DNA of 21,989 nt from Pleurotus ostreatus/Saccharomyces cerevisiae fusant (GCA_024196135.1 JAMQCK010000455.1:417-22405), one strand, 5' to 3'; positions 9,314-19,983 are shown, numbered from the stretch's first letter. A program made the numbers and translations. Notes: a model not told the origin generated them from the letters alone.

Positions 9314-10994
9314 ATGACCTCTTCTTCGTACTTTACGCGCTCCAGTCCAGAGTCGACAGGACACACCCCTGACGACGGACTTCGTCGGCTGGACCTCACG
9401 CAGGCAACAGGGCGGTCCCAGTTCACAGTCGCCCTTGCACGACAGATTCCGTACAGCCAACCCGTTCAGAAGTTCCTGGACGCGGAAGAAGGTCACGTCG
9501 TTGCTGGTGCGCTCGTCTCTCTTGCAGAGACCGGGTTCACGTCATCGACCAAGGCAATGAGACGTTTGACCGCCAGCAACGCGTCACGTCTGCACGAGTG
9601 GCTGTGCTACCTGTCGGACCCACTACTTGCGCTGAAGCGCAGCGTTGCGTCGGCTGGCGGCCCGGAATGCGTATCGGTGCTGCATTCGCTGGATCTGGTA
9701 TCGCCAGTGATTGCATCTGTCGTGACTCAGCTTGAGTCAGACCCAGAGCAGCTGGCAGCGCTCTTGTCCCCTGCTCATAGCTTCCTCCACCTTGTGACGC
9801 GCATATACGTTTGGCTCACAAAGCTGACGATGCGACCGTCAGCAGTCTTTATGCAAGCGCACTGGAACTATCTGTCCGGGTGCATCGCGCTATCTTTCTT
9901 CATACTCGTGAACACCGTTAACGCAGGAGGCACAAGACATGTCCACAATCTTGAGCTGCTGGACGCAGTTGGCTACCGAGTGGCCAAGCTGTATCGGTCG
10001 CTGGGACGTCACATCCGACTGTTTGTTCCTTCGACAACAGAGCCTGAACGACATCTCAAGTATATCCTGGACACGATCTGTCGCCTCGCTGGCGCGCGTC
10101 ACTTGCAGACACATAGGTATCCAGCGATGCTCGTCGAAAACTTAATCGGTGTAATCGAAACCACTGCTGACTGCGACATACTCTCATCTGCGTGTCATGG
10201 TCTACTGCTCATCTTCGATCGGGACTTCTGTGCGATCAAGGTCGCACTCGAGAGGGGAATCTACGCAGCCTTGTGCGCGAGAAGGGACATTCAGCTACCA
10301 AGATCGTGTCTGGTGTTGATCGGCTGCCTGGAGTGCTCTGTAGCGCACCGTGGTGCAGCTAAAGCCTTAGCTCGTGCGGCCGATTTGCTCGAGGACACTA
10401 GCCCCCCGAAAGCCCTTCAACGTCTCCATTCGTGGGCGACGATCTCTCTGCGCATACTGCAAGATTTCGAGTCCAAATGGGTTTCCGCTGCACGGTGCGA
10501 TAATTATACGGTCAGGACGGTGACAATGGACACGCAGAATATTCGCTCATCAGTCTTTGCAGTGCTCCGGCACACATAACCTCCGTGCTTGCATTTGTGG
10601 CACTGTCATATATTGCTCTACGGCATGTCAGAGGGAGCACTGGTTGTCTGATCACAGACGCCGGTGCAGTCGTCGAGGGGACCATCGCGCATATGGTGAG
10701 CGTCGTGTAGAGGAGCATTCTCATTGACTGAGCACAGCAGCCCTGAGCGCACGAGATGTGCACTTCCTCTGCTTGTTCACTCGCGAGATCCTATCTCGGG
10801 ATCTGTCCAATGAGCACCTGGAGGCGTGTCGTCGCGGCGCATGCGTAGATGTAGACCTCAGGCTGGCCCCAAAAATCGTGATCTTGACAGGCCCCGAGGC
10901 CCCTCAGGCGGTCTCGGAAACCTGTTGCCAGGCCATGATCCACGTACGAAAGTCGGGCAACGATGAAGATTACGCCCTCATATCAAGGTTCTAG
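9314..10994 (+). CDS. MYND-type zinc finger protein, paralogue B
   Basis: Exons 9314-10510, 10563-10695 and 10741-10994, giving 527 aa. Introns are 52 bp (10511-10562) and 45 bp (10696-10740; CAGCAG there is a tandem acceptor). The frame extends up to a GTG at 9299, but ATG 9314 is the first eukaryotic start. About 390 helical residues precede the MYND finger at 395-434: CDNYTC, LRACICGTVIYCSTAC, Gln422, Trp426, His430 and Cys434. A tail starting ALSARDVHFLCLFTREI aligns with ALRAWDVYFLFQNVREI of paralogue A. Both intron positions and phases match those of paralogue A, which confirms common descent. The second knuckle is again Cys-x-Cys (409, 411). Role unknown; probably a protein-protein adaptor, as for other MYND proteins. 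It is transcribed away from paralogue A across a cluster of MITEs. Confidence 0.85.
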
Positions 10995-12964
10995 GGTACT
11001 AGCTAGCGACACCCATATGCATCGGTACAGTCGTCTATGAGCTCACTGTCACACTTTCGCTCGAGGAGCAGGCTCCAATTCTTGCTTTATCTATCTACAG
11101 TGATCACAGCACCCTTGTAAAGCGCTAGAGGACTTGCCCCGACGACGATAGGTAATCTTTCTGCTCCACGCCACCACTGGGCCGCCTCGACGCCGCCCTC
11201 ACAGGTACAGCTCAGCGGTGGCTCGGCCGTTCGGCGTTTGGCAACGACAGACGAAGCGAACCACACGCCTCTGCACGCAACCCCCGTGGTCTGGGCAGCG
11301 CATATGCGGCTGGTAGCCAGCACACAATCCCTTGCGACGCCCTACCTAGACGATGTCGAGCGTGCAAGGGTAATTTGGGGCTAATGACCTCGCGTATTAT
11401 CTTGAGCCGAAGACGTACTGCAGCGTTTTGCAAAATGCTGCAAGCATTCGATGAGCAATCGGCGTCGGGAAGCATCGTCGTGTCACATGGGCGGTATATT
11501 CAGGCTCCCGTGCTCTCCCGGATGGGCTGAACTTCGTTTCGCCCACCTGCACATTCATCATGATTGCACCACACACCAAATTCCCCCCATACATGACGGG
11601 ACAGTGACGCACTTCAGCATCCCTTTTGGGTCGGGTAGGGATCTTCCCTGTGTGTGGCCATCATTTCCCGACATCCAACAGCGGCGTGGACACGAGAGGA
11701 CCGCAGAAGTTGCGTAGAGTCTCCGCGCACATCGGCGTCTCACGCTACTTACGAGGGGTAAGTTGATTATTCTTATTCGATCGGGATCTCAGGGACCCGA
11801 AATCTCGCAGAACCTCCCGAAGGGGGCCCTCGGAGGGAAGGCGGGGCACGTGTGCCATCCTCATCACCAGTAAATGCGCGTCGAGCTCCTTCTTCACCTA
11901 CAGGTTCCCTCGGAGGGCTGGTAGAACCATGCGCGAGGCCAAAGACGAAGCATGCGGCGGGGCCGAGCCCCACCGTCCATTTTGGGCCATGTTCGGCATT
12001 CGCCGAGCCTGACTCTGCTTCGACTGCGCCGGTGGCCTAGATACTGGGAGAGCGTTCCCCAGAGAGAACGGTATGTGTCCGCGCATAGGAAAGGCATGAT
12101 CAGACCGGATCCTCATCAGTGTTGGATGCAGGTGAAGTCGGATATCTCCCCTTGATCTTATGCGCCCTGAACCCACAATAGCACGTGACACGCCTGCTAT
12201 CAGTCCGTGCGAAGGCCACTTCCCTCTATATGGGCAATAAAACAAGGAAGGACGTATTTTTGGGCGTATACGGTGATGAGTCGCGCTCAAAGGCTTGCTC
12301 AACAGTGCGTGAAACGACCAAACGATGAGGGTGAGCTGCTCGGCATTAGCCGCAGCCTGTTGGTACGTGATTGACGTGTCGCGGCGAAGACCCCTTGGAA
12401 CCGTGCTAACATACGTTTGGAACCGAATAGACGTCCCTCCGCCACCACACCTTCTTCGACCTAAATGGAATAAGAATAATCGACTTATAACTCCACGCGC
12501 TCTTGGAAGGCGATGACAAGCGTGGAGATAGCTGTAATTGACCACCATATACAGATAAAGTCCTGACGCATACCCCTCGGTCGGCTCTCCCATTATAAGC
12601 TTTGGGGTATACGGGATCTACTGAGATTTACTGCCAAATCGTCCGATTTTTCTACCGAGAAGTTATGATGTTCGTGGGGTCGTGCGTCAGGAGGGCTATA
12701 ACCAGAGAGGAGTTCATCTGCATGTGGTGCACGCGTACCATCGGACCACAGACAACAATTTTCAGGAGATCAATGCTGCAGCGTATAACTTATGACATCT
12801 TTTCTGCTGGACCCTCTAGAGATGAGCTAATAGGATCAAGCGTAGGCGCGCGCGCAATCAACAATCTTATCATCAAAAATCCATCCCCTCTACCCCCAGC
12901 CACCTGGCTTCCTTCCGTCACTTTCAATCTCCGTCTTCTCTGTGCCCTCACTGCCGTCCACTTC
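10995..12964. other. Unassigned stretch with no convincing gene
   Basis: The longest open frame is 231 codons from an ATG at 12593 (to 11898, minus). It is rich in Arg, Ser and His, with no recognisable domain or promoter, and is treated as doubtful. Overlapping minus-strand frames at 11087-11612 look no better. A near-perfect 22-bp palindrome centred on TTTTGCAAAA lies at 11420-11441, and a CGGCATTCGCCG block at 11994-12005. An AATAAA occurs near 12236 but belongs to no identified gene. Confidence 0.4.
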
Positions 12965-13539
12965 TTACTTTCTTTTCTCCCACGTGCATGATGTGCTATC
13001 TTGGGCATTCTGCGAACGTCCTTTCCTCGTTGATCGTCTCAACCGGTTACCATCTTTGCCTCGAGTCTTCCTCTGGCGTTCGCATCTCTCCACACGGCTG
13101 CTGGATACTGCTCCGACGCTGGTGACATTGACTTGCTGAGGAGCCTACCCGGTGCATAAGAGATGTGCGTAAGGATATATATAATCGACGAAGGACTCAC
13201 CGTGCCAGCGAGCGTCGAAGGAGGCAGCTTGGAGCGCCCAGGAAGCGTCGAGACATGCCTGGGTCCAGGTGAGCTCCGGCCAGTAGAAGTGGACCCAGGC
13301 TCCGCGAGAATTGTCGGGCTGGCCTGAGAGGGCAGTGACAGATTGCGCGGTTTGTTTGCTACGATTTCTTCGATCCGCCGTGCGCGCGACCTGGTCTTGG
13401 GTCCCGGAAAGGAGGCCTCAGCGGCCTGACGTCTGACTTCGACGCTGATGCGTCCCTGGCTCCCAGCGGCTGACCTTGCAGCGGTTTTGGCAAGCGCCTT
13501 GGCAGGTGGTGATTGGCAGGTATCGCTGTCTGGGGACAT
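12965..13539 (-). CDS. Hypothetical Ser/Pro/Arg-rich protein, two exons
   Basis: Proposed exons 13539-13201 and 13135-12965, giving 169 aa. The 65-bp intron has a consensus GTGAGT donor and a CTCCTCAG acceptor, and the frame stays open through a basic tail to TAA. The sequence starts MSPDSDTCQSPPAKALAK. It has a basic patch KTRSRARR near residue 54, a Ser/Pro-rich middle, and the tail contains RQRKTRG and RLRRSTRKGR. No domain is recognised. The low complexity and basic clusters would fit a disordered nuclear protein, which is a guess. A TATA box at 13588-13595 supports this start. The frame also runs upstream to an in-frame ATG near 13665, but that would lie above the TATA box. Confidence 0.4.
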
Positions 13540-13587
13540 GGAGATGTTCACAGACAGGAGATTATGGTGCGACCCTAGTGTCCGGCT

Positions 13588-13595
13588 CTTTATAG
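13588..13595 (-). promoter_or_regulatory. TATA box for the hypothetical gene
   Basis: CTATAAAG on the minus strand, about 50 bases before the ATG at 13539. This spacing leaves a leader of about 20 bases. Confidence 0.45.
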
Positions 13596-13640
13596 CTGTC
13601 AGTGCTGATCCATGATTAGTGATCGCGGCGCGGCAAACAA

Positions 13641-13662
13641 CCGCAGCGATGCATCGCTGCGG
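13641..13662. promoter_or_regulatory. Perfect 22-bp palindrome upstream of the TATA box
   Basis: CCGCAGCGATG followed immediately by its exact reverse complement. It lies about 46 bases upstream of the TATA box of the minus-strand hypothetical gene, where an activator site would be expected. A dimeric factor site is an inference; no known consensus was matched. Confidence 0.4.
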
Positions 13663-13724
13663 CATTCGTTTGAATGGAGGCAATCATCACACATAACATA
13701 GCTAAAAAAAATTACATATGGCTA

Positions 13725-13930
13725 CAGTGGCGGCGAGGTCAATTGCGCGCTTCCGTTATGGTAGAGATCGCCCAAGTGAGCGTTGTTTGAGCATGATCGG
13801 TCTCGAGACCCTCGCAGGACGGTAGCGCGCCATTGAGAACCCTCGTCCAAGGCGCGCGTTCGTGCGCAGCGCATTACGTGCCGAGATGCGTCATGTGATA
13901 CTACGTGCCCTGACATACGGTACCATGCAT
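13725..13930 (+). mobile_element. F1 element, diverged left half
   Basis: It starts CAGTGGCGGCGAGGTCAATT after TA (13723-13724), then AGATCGCCCAAG, the core variant AGGACGGTAGCG at 13816-13827, and a GCGTCATGTGATACTACGTG block. The right half is absent. Clearly older than the copies at the window ends. Confidence 0.65.
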
Positions 13931-15020
13931 TGTTTCGTAGAATACGTTCATCGCCCGACGTTTGAGCAGCTCAAATCTTGTTGAGCTGTGTGTCTGAGCA
14001 GTAATTTCTTTCGATATCCTCAGAAGTTCCAGTAAATTACTTGCGCGAATTCGTACATTGTCGGACAGTCCTCATGATTTCTTTTTGACTGGAAATGCAT
14101 CCTAGCGCGAACGGATGACTAGCGCGCGCCCAGCTGTGAGACAAACCCCGCTCCAAGTCTCCAAGGCTGACATCTTGGTAAATTCCTTCACTTTGTTGAG
14201 AGATGTTTAGTGAATCATTTGGGAGAGTTGAGACAAGTTAGAGACTAGACCTAAAATGAATTACTGAACAGGCACACTCTAATGGTTGCATGCAGTAGTG
14301 ACGTATATGTCAGTTGAGCGATCGGAACCTCATCCCCACAAGTACTTCCCCTACTACTAAATCGAGTTTCTGCTTAGGACTGTGGCATGAAATGGCGGGA
14401 TCACCCCGAGATCAATCAAGGTAGGAGAAAACGGGCGCTTGAGCAGCTCGTCACATTGCTCGGCGATCGCCACATTCGGGCCTCTCACTTATCTCTAGCA
14501 GTCGCTCCGGCCCAAAGTTGCGTATGCGCAATGTTGCAATGCTATACGAGCGAGGGATCAGCCTCTTGTGAGCTTTCAAACGAGCAGGATGTCGTGATGG
14601 GTGGCCGTACAGGCGGGCTCGGAATCACAGGATAGGTCTGACGTGACGTGGGCGGCTCGCTCGAGCAACGTCGACACCGGATGCGGCCCGGTGCCACCTT
14701 ATGTAGTATAAGCACCGTGGTATCTGCGTAGATACCTACGATGGTCAAGCGCTATGAAGGATATTTATCGGGACGATGTTCATTATTAGTAGAGATCTAT
14801 AGACGGTTGATAAGGCTGCTCAGGCAAAAAACCAGGCTGCTCAAACGACTTCGTCGACACGTCTCTCGCCACCCCAATTGAGCAGTCCTCTCGGGTGAAG
14901 TACTTTACGATCGTCCGGCCTGTTCCAATTCTCATCGTGCGACACGTGATAGCTGTAGCTCTTACGCAAAATATTTGGTAGGTACAAGCAGAACTTGGCG
15001 GCTCAAACGCCGGGTGATGA
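13931..15020. other. Unassigned stretch
   Basis: No repeat was matched. An 82-codon ATG frame at 14387-14635 (+) was examined and shows no domain, promoter or splice extension. Otherwise nothing is recognised. Confidence 0.4.
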
Positions 15021-15543
15021 TTGTACATGCTCGTTTCGCTTGAGATTCCGTTCTTGGATGTCTTTAACCTCGCTCTACCGTTCTACAAAAAGCAGTGGGA
15101 CTTTTCTACAGCTGCGGACATCACTGGTAGACCTGCCTCATTTGGTGAAATCGCCGAGGCGGGCACTGCGCGAGCTCAGAAATACGATCTCTTCACAAAA
15201 CGGTAGAGTGTGGCGCGAAACCCCCATCTACGGAAGGTTCATGCGAGACGGGCCAACCTTGCGGGAGGCGTTGGAGGTAGCGTACGTTGAGGCACCTAGG
15301 GACCTTCATGACGAAGCACTTAGTGAGAGGGTCGACGAAGGGGTATGTAGATGCGGGTTACTCGATGGCGCTCTACCGTTCTGCGAGGTTTCCGAGATTG
15401 TCTGAGCTCGCAGAACGCCCACCACGGCGATGTACCCAGATGGGGCAGGTCCTTCAGGTGATTTCCGCAGCTTTATCTCGCCCGACGCTCGCCTCGGTGA
15501 TACTTTCCTAGAAGGAAGTGCGCAATTAATCTGGCCGCCATTG
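15021..15543 (+). mobile_element. F1 remnant interrupted by an F2 element
   Basis: F1 sequence reads from the element centre (GTACATGCTCGTTTCGC near 15022) to the core at 15073-15084. It stops at TA 15107 and resumes after TA 15475, through GTGCGCAATTAATCTGG, to the tip CCGCCATTG ending at 15543. The insert is F2 copy C. Joining the two F1 pieces restores the order seen in intact copies, so F1 was there first. Confidence 0.75.
15109..15473. mobile_element. F2 MITE, copy C, nested in F1 with TA duplication
   Basis: 365 bp from CAGCTGCGGACATCACTG to TTTCCGCAGCTT, flanked by TA at 15107-15108 and 15474-15475. Core blocks lie at 15197-15208 and 15371-15382. Because the host F1 sequence is known on both sides, this copy best defines the ends and the target of family F2. 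Confidence 0.85.
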
Positions 15544-15742
15544 TGTACAGTAGAATTCCCTTTATAGAATCATCCCCTATAGAATTTCTCCAATACCGAA
15601 TAGGGTCTTCCGACACGGGAGGCGGGGATATGGTTAGAACAGGCTCGCGAGGCAGACCCCCCGGCCAAAATACTGTATCGTCGCAACCGTAGGCTGACGT
15701 TGATTACGTCACAGGTCACAATAGACCGTATTAGCACTGACA

Positions 15743-15895
15743 TACTGTACCGGTATGTATGGAGGCAGCCGTCACGCGTAACGGGACCCAAATGAGTTGG
15801 CTACATGAGTTAGCGTAACGCAAAACGAAGGGGTCGGTTGCCAACGCGCGAAATTGGTCAGAAATTCGATTATATTCCGGCGCTGCTCGCACAGG
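15743..15895 (+). repeat. Dispersed repeat F4, copy 1
   Basis: About 150 bp similar to 21130-21281. It starts TACTGTACCGGTATGTATGG and includes GTCGGTTGCCAACGCGCGAA and AATTGGTCAGAAATTCGA. The start follows TA in both copies, as in the MITE families. No inverted partner end is in the window, so these may be one-sided fragments. An AATAGACCGTATT block lies near both copies (about 15719 and 21386). Confidence 0.65.
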
Positions 15896-18123
15896 GCATA
15901 GTCACGTTGACAGGTACCCCTTTATGAGGGTCCTCGTAGTATGCACCCAGACCTGCATAGTTTACCGTAGTGTGACCACCTCCTACAAGCAACTACAATA
16001 GTACCAAGTTCCACCATAGTACAGGCAAGATCTATGCAGGCAATTCATTCTGTCATGCTTGATGTAGGCATACCAGACAGTGAAGAGGCGAGGAAAATAG
16101 GATATTATTGCAAAATCGACTAAATTACAGATATACAGCTTCCACCTCCTGATACTCGACGCATTCGAAGTCTATTGAGGAATTTCCCTCCAATAAGCCC
16201 ATGGTCATACTAAGCGTACAGCGTGTGGCAGGCCTCACGAGCGCAGAGCAGTCCGTCAGCTTGAGCGAGAGGGAAAACTGCAAGGCAGGGAGTGGGTGCG
16301 TGCGGGCGAGACTGACGGCATCGTGCAGATGGAGAGGGACAGCCTCGGTACTTGAGTCGGCTGAAGAACGACCCTATACAGTGTTGGGAAAGGTCACACT
16401 GAATACACGATGAGTACGTCTGAAGTATATAAAGTGAAGGGCGTACTTACCCAAACAGACGGATAACCCGCGATACATATGTGCCTGGACACAAGCGAAT
16501 CAGCGACGCGTATCGAGCACGGCAGCGTTGAGCACGAACCGATACCCAATCAAGCACGCCCCGCGCTTGGTCTCCTCACGCGCGCGTACAGTCTTGCTGG
16601 GAGCGTGCTGATAACGCAGCCGGCGATGGCTCCCACATCGTATACGAGCTGCGGGGCACTAGCAGAAAAATCGAGAGCTGTAGCGAGTGGGCTGAACGGG
16701 CCAAAGCAGCTGACATGGCGGAAGGAGGAAAGGACAAACCTGCCCGCCAGCGTGGCCGGATAGAATAGGAATGTCACGTGTCGGCTCGATCAAGCCGGAC
16801 TTCCGGCCCAAGCTGCCACTTCGCCAAGTCCTTCGTCCCTCATGTCACGCTGCCAACTTCAGCGCCTTCGTTGCCTTCCCCTTGTACAACATCAATGGAG
16901 TTGTCTGTGACTGCGACGATTTTGAAGGGAGGAACAGCCATCGACCCAATGCCGATTCTCGCTGACACGATGGCGCGTCGACAGTTGCGCTATCTGGACT
17001 GGACTGCCTGTCCGATCGCACCTCCTTCTCGCGCCCCCACGCATCCTCGTTCTTTCTAACAAAACCCGAGCTTCAATACGCGGCGCGGGCAGCGCGTCAG
17101 CCCGAGCCGTTGCAAAGTGCGTCTCGAGAGCGGGTGCGTCGCACGCCGGTGAAGAAGGAGGGGGCTCGCGGATAGCGTTGGGAGCATGCCTGCGGTTGTG
17201 TGTGGTTAGGCGTTCGTCAGAACGGGGAAGACGAGGATGACTAGTCGAGTAGATGTGTCCCCTTTTCACCCACTTTGAGCGATGAGGCCCCCATATATCA
17301 CTTCCCCTTGTTATAACCCTTGCGCTAACACTTAGATAGTACCGAATTGAATATACTCATTTTCAGACCTACGCCGTGTTCTCTCCGTATGAGCTACATC
17401 GCGTGGTTGTCCATGCTAACATATAAGTAGCTCGAGAGATAACTATCGTAGGCTATGCGCATAGGGATAGCTGACAGTAAGAGCTATGAGGGCCAACGTA
17501 GCGACCCGGAAAGACTATGAGGAGCTACGTTGTTCTATGTCGCACCGGCCTCAGACTATGGGTACTATATCGGTCGATATAGCAAGTATACGTCGCTCAT
17601 CACTATCGTAGCATCCCATCAGCGTGGTCGAATCTCAATAGTATGGGGCTTTTTCCTGATGAAATACGGCCCAACGATCCTATAAGGTAAACCATCCTTC
17701 CAATGCGCCAGATAGCCTTCGATCCGCCTTTCGAGGGATCACGAAGCCTCACAAACCTCTTGTCAATTTACGAAGTCCTCGCGGTCATTTGAGCGGGCCA
17801 AACTACTCGAGGGTCTTCACCAAAAGCAAGATGTTGTAAGTAGCACTTGTTTATGCGAGTCCCCAGCGAGAGAATTTTCTGCCGGCGTATCAAGTGCGGC
17901 CCTTTCCTATGTACGACAGGTAGGGACATTTCTCTCCAACGATCTCACCCAAGAATGGAATTGCCTCTTTCCTTCCCTTCTACACATAGAACAAGCACAC
18001 GCCTTTCTCTTGACCTCTCCGTGACCCCGATTGCAGAGCCTATACGCCCGCACGTTGCAAACAGGTCAGTCTGTACCTGTTGCATCGGCCAAGGATCCCG
18101 CACGGCGCTATAGCACGTCGGCA
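15896..18123. other. Long unassigned stretch
   Basis: No known gene is recognised. A TATATAAAG at 16425-16433 is followed 45 bases later by the first ATG (16479) of a 94-codon frame ending at 16763. It has no domain and may not be real. Frames around 16771-17059 on both strands were inspected without success. At 17400-17640 short motifs recur in both orientations (ACTATCGTAG twice; AACGTAGC and GCTACGTT), along with a near-palindrome CTATATCGGTCGATATAG. Nothing more can be supported. Confidence 0.35.
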
Positions 18124-18145
18124 CCCCCCCCCCCCCACCCCCCCC
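18124..18145. repeat. Poly-C tract (C13 A C8)
   Basis: The tract is G-rich on the transcribed-sense strand of the F-box gene and begins 10 bases past its stop codon. Length is prone to sequencing error. Confidence 0.8.
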
Positions 18146-18155
18146 TAACTGTGCG

Positions 18156-19560
18156 TCATACAGTCCAGACGTCCTCGGTCGGGACATCACCATAGAAGCC
18201 AACACGGATGGCATCCGCTATCACAGGCGTCATCCTGACCACATCTTGCCACAAGTCATACTGCTCGTGCTCGTCCCGGAGATACCCGTGGTGTATGGCA
18301 ATCAGTCTCGGAAAAAAGCTCGCAAGCACAGCCGCGATATGCACAGGTCCGACCTGCCCGCGCGACCGCCCGATGTTTAGATAGCGCAGAGGACTGCACA
18401 ATCGTCCCGCAGGCCACTGTGGCGGTCGAGCGACCGATTCTGTGTTGTTGAGAGTGATGCGCAGGTGCTCTAGGCGAGTGCAGTGCTGCACGATGGAGGT
18501 CAGGGAACGGAGGCTGACAAGACCGCTGCGGCTGGCTCGGGGTAGCCGTAATTCGCGAAGGAAAGGCCACGCCTTGGCCATGTCATCGATGGCGGCATCG
18601 TTGATGACGACGTTGATCCACAGCGACACAGACTCGAGGTTGTGAAATTTCAGCAGAGATTTCACGTTGTCCCAGGATGCCATATCGGGTACGCTCTCGT
18701 CACTTGCCAATGTAAGCGCTGTAAGAAGTCGTGCGTCGCACAGGGAGCACACTTGGTTGCACAGCTCCCGAATCATCGCCGCCCCATTGACGCGGGAAAT
18801 AGCGAGACTCGTCACGGCTGTCGGTCTCACGATAGCCATGAAGGTAATCGGGACATAGCACTGGGAGATGTCCAGCAACGCCAGTTTCCTCAATTGCCCG
18901 TTGTCGTGCCGGTTCGTGCCAGGGTCCAGCGCAAGAGGGCCAGGGTCCAGGCCGGAGCCCCAGCCATGGTTGCAGCTCACCGTCAGCTTCCTCAAGCTTG
19001 GCATAGATGCGACGCACGAGAGTGTCTCTGCATCCCATGGCACCCTGATCCGCAGCGTGGTGATCGCCGTCCACTTCCTCAGCGCGGAGCGGACCACGTG
19101 ATTTTGCGACCCGTTGCCGCGCACGTCCAGTTTGAGGCGGGTCAACGAAGGCGTGGCACATACATATCCGTCCAGCGCAGATATATCGTCCCATATAGCC
19201 ACACTGAGCGTCGTAAGGCTGGGAGCGAGAAAGACACGGATATCAGTCGGAGTGATGCGCGTCCACAGATTTGTCAATCGCCTCAGCGAAGGAAAGATGA
19301 CATGCGTCCCCAGTGCCCCGGCCAAGCGCGAAGGAAAGGATGAGGCCGAGAATATGTCATCAGCGTAGTCCAAGGTCACGACTCTGACGTAGGATGCGTG
19401 CTGCCTCATAGCCTTGACGTCCTCCAATGTCAGAGTCTCGAGGATTGATGGGTCACCCTGGACGCAGTATGGTGAGCATCGCTTTTACGCCGTTATAACA
19501 GTTGCCAAGAAGAGGGAGATCAATGCATGGGTAGCTTCCAGTAAGCGAGTGACAATGTGA

Positions 19561-19596
<36 letters not shown>

Positions 19597-19807
19597 CACT
19601 CACTCGGATGTGAGGGTTTTTGTCTTTCGGCAATAGGTTGACAAAATCATAGAGCGACGGCTTTTCCGGTCCGACGGCAAACCAAAGGAGGCGCACTGCT
19701 GGCTCGCTGAAGTCTCGGCAAGTTAAAGCAGCGGAAAACAGGTCTCGTTTGCACAGGTTTTGCGCTATCATCTCCACCAGCTCCGGTATCTCGAGGGGAG
19801 ATCCCAT
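18156..19807 (-). CDS. F-box protein with leucine-rich-repeat-like C-terminal region
   Basis: Exons 19807-19604 and 19457-18156 on the minus strand, giving 501 aa. Residues 4-45 form the F-box: LEIPELVEMIAQNL, then ALTCRDFSEPAVRLLW. The second exon contains repeated leucine-rich units such as SLRRLTNL, SLTTLSVAI, SLTRLKLDV, SLRKLTVSC, FLRELRLP and RLEHLRITL. F-box proteins bind Skp1 in SCF ubiquitin ligases, and the C-terminal repeats choose the target. This layout is typical of expanded families in agaricomycetes; the substrate is unknown. The exon joint reads NPHIR then GDPSILETLT, phase 0, with a GTGAGT donor and a CGTCCAG acceptor. The intron is 146 bp because it contains a (CA)16 tract on the coding strand. 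Start: ATG 19807, six residues before the F-box core. A TATATATG lies at 19976-19983. Confidence 0.85.
19562..19593. repeat. (TG)16 microsatellite in the F-box gene intron
   Basis: Thirty-two bases of perfect TG. On the gene strand it is (CA)16, starting about ten bases after the 5' splice site. It accounts for part of the unusual intron length. Confidence 0.95.
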
Positions 19808-19975
19808 AATCCTGACGGATGTCCTTGAGACAAGGGCCGTCGACGCAACAGAAGAGCAGTGTCAGCAGCGCACTGCAGGCTGTAAGTCAGACGTGAGGCA
19901 AGCGTGCATGAACTCACATGTGACAGAGTGCGGGGAGGAGAAGGGAATGGTAGGTTACACCGGGTGTCACTTTGC

Positions 19976-19983
19976 CATATATA
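19976..19983 (-). promoter_or_regulatory. Candidate TATA box of the F-box gene
   Basis: TATATATG on the minus strand, 169 bases before the ATG. The leader contains a GTGAGT...TTACAG pair (19917 to 19880) that could be a 38-base intron; this is weak. Confidence 0.35.

Noticed and set aside
11898..12593. 231-codon ATG frame on the minus strand
   Set aside because: No domain, no promoter and no plausible intron extension; composition is arginine- and serine-heavy, as in chance frames of GC-rich DNA. Left as doubtful.
12602..12991. 129-codon plus-strand frame
   Set aside because: It starts at TTG, not ATG, has no domain, and overlaps the end of the two-exon minus-strand gene.
18642..19343. Long plus-strand frame opposite the F-box gene
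   Set aside because: It is the shadow of the real minus-strand leucine-rich exon.
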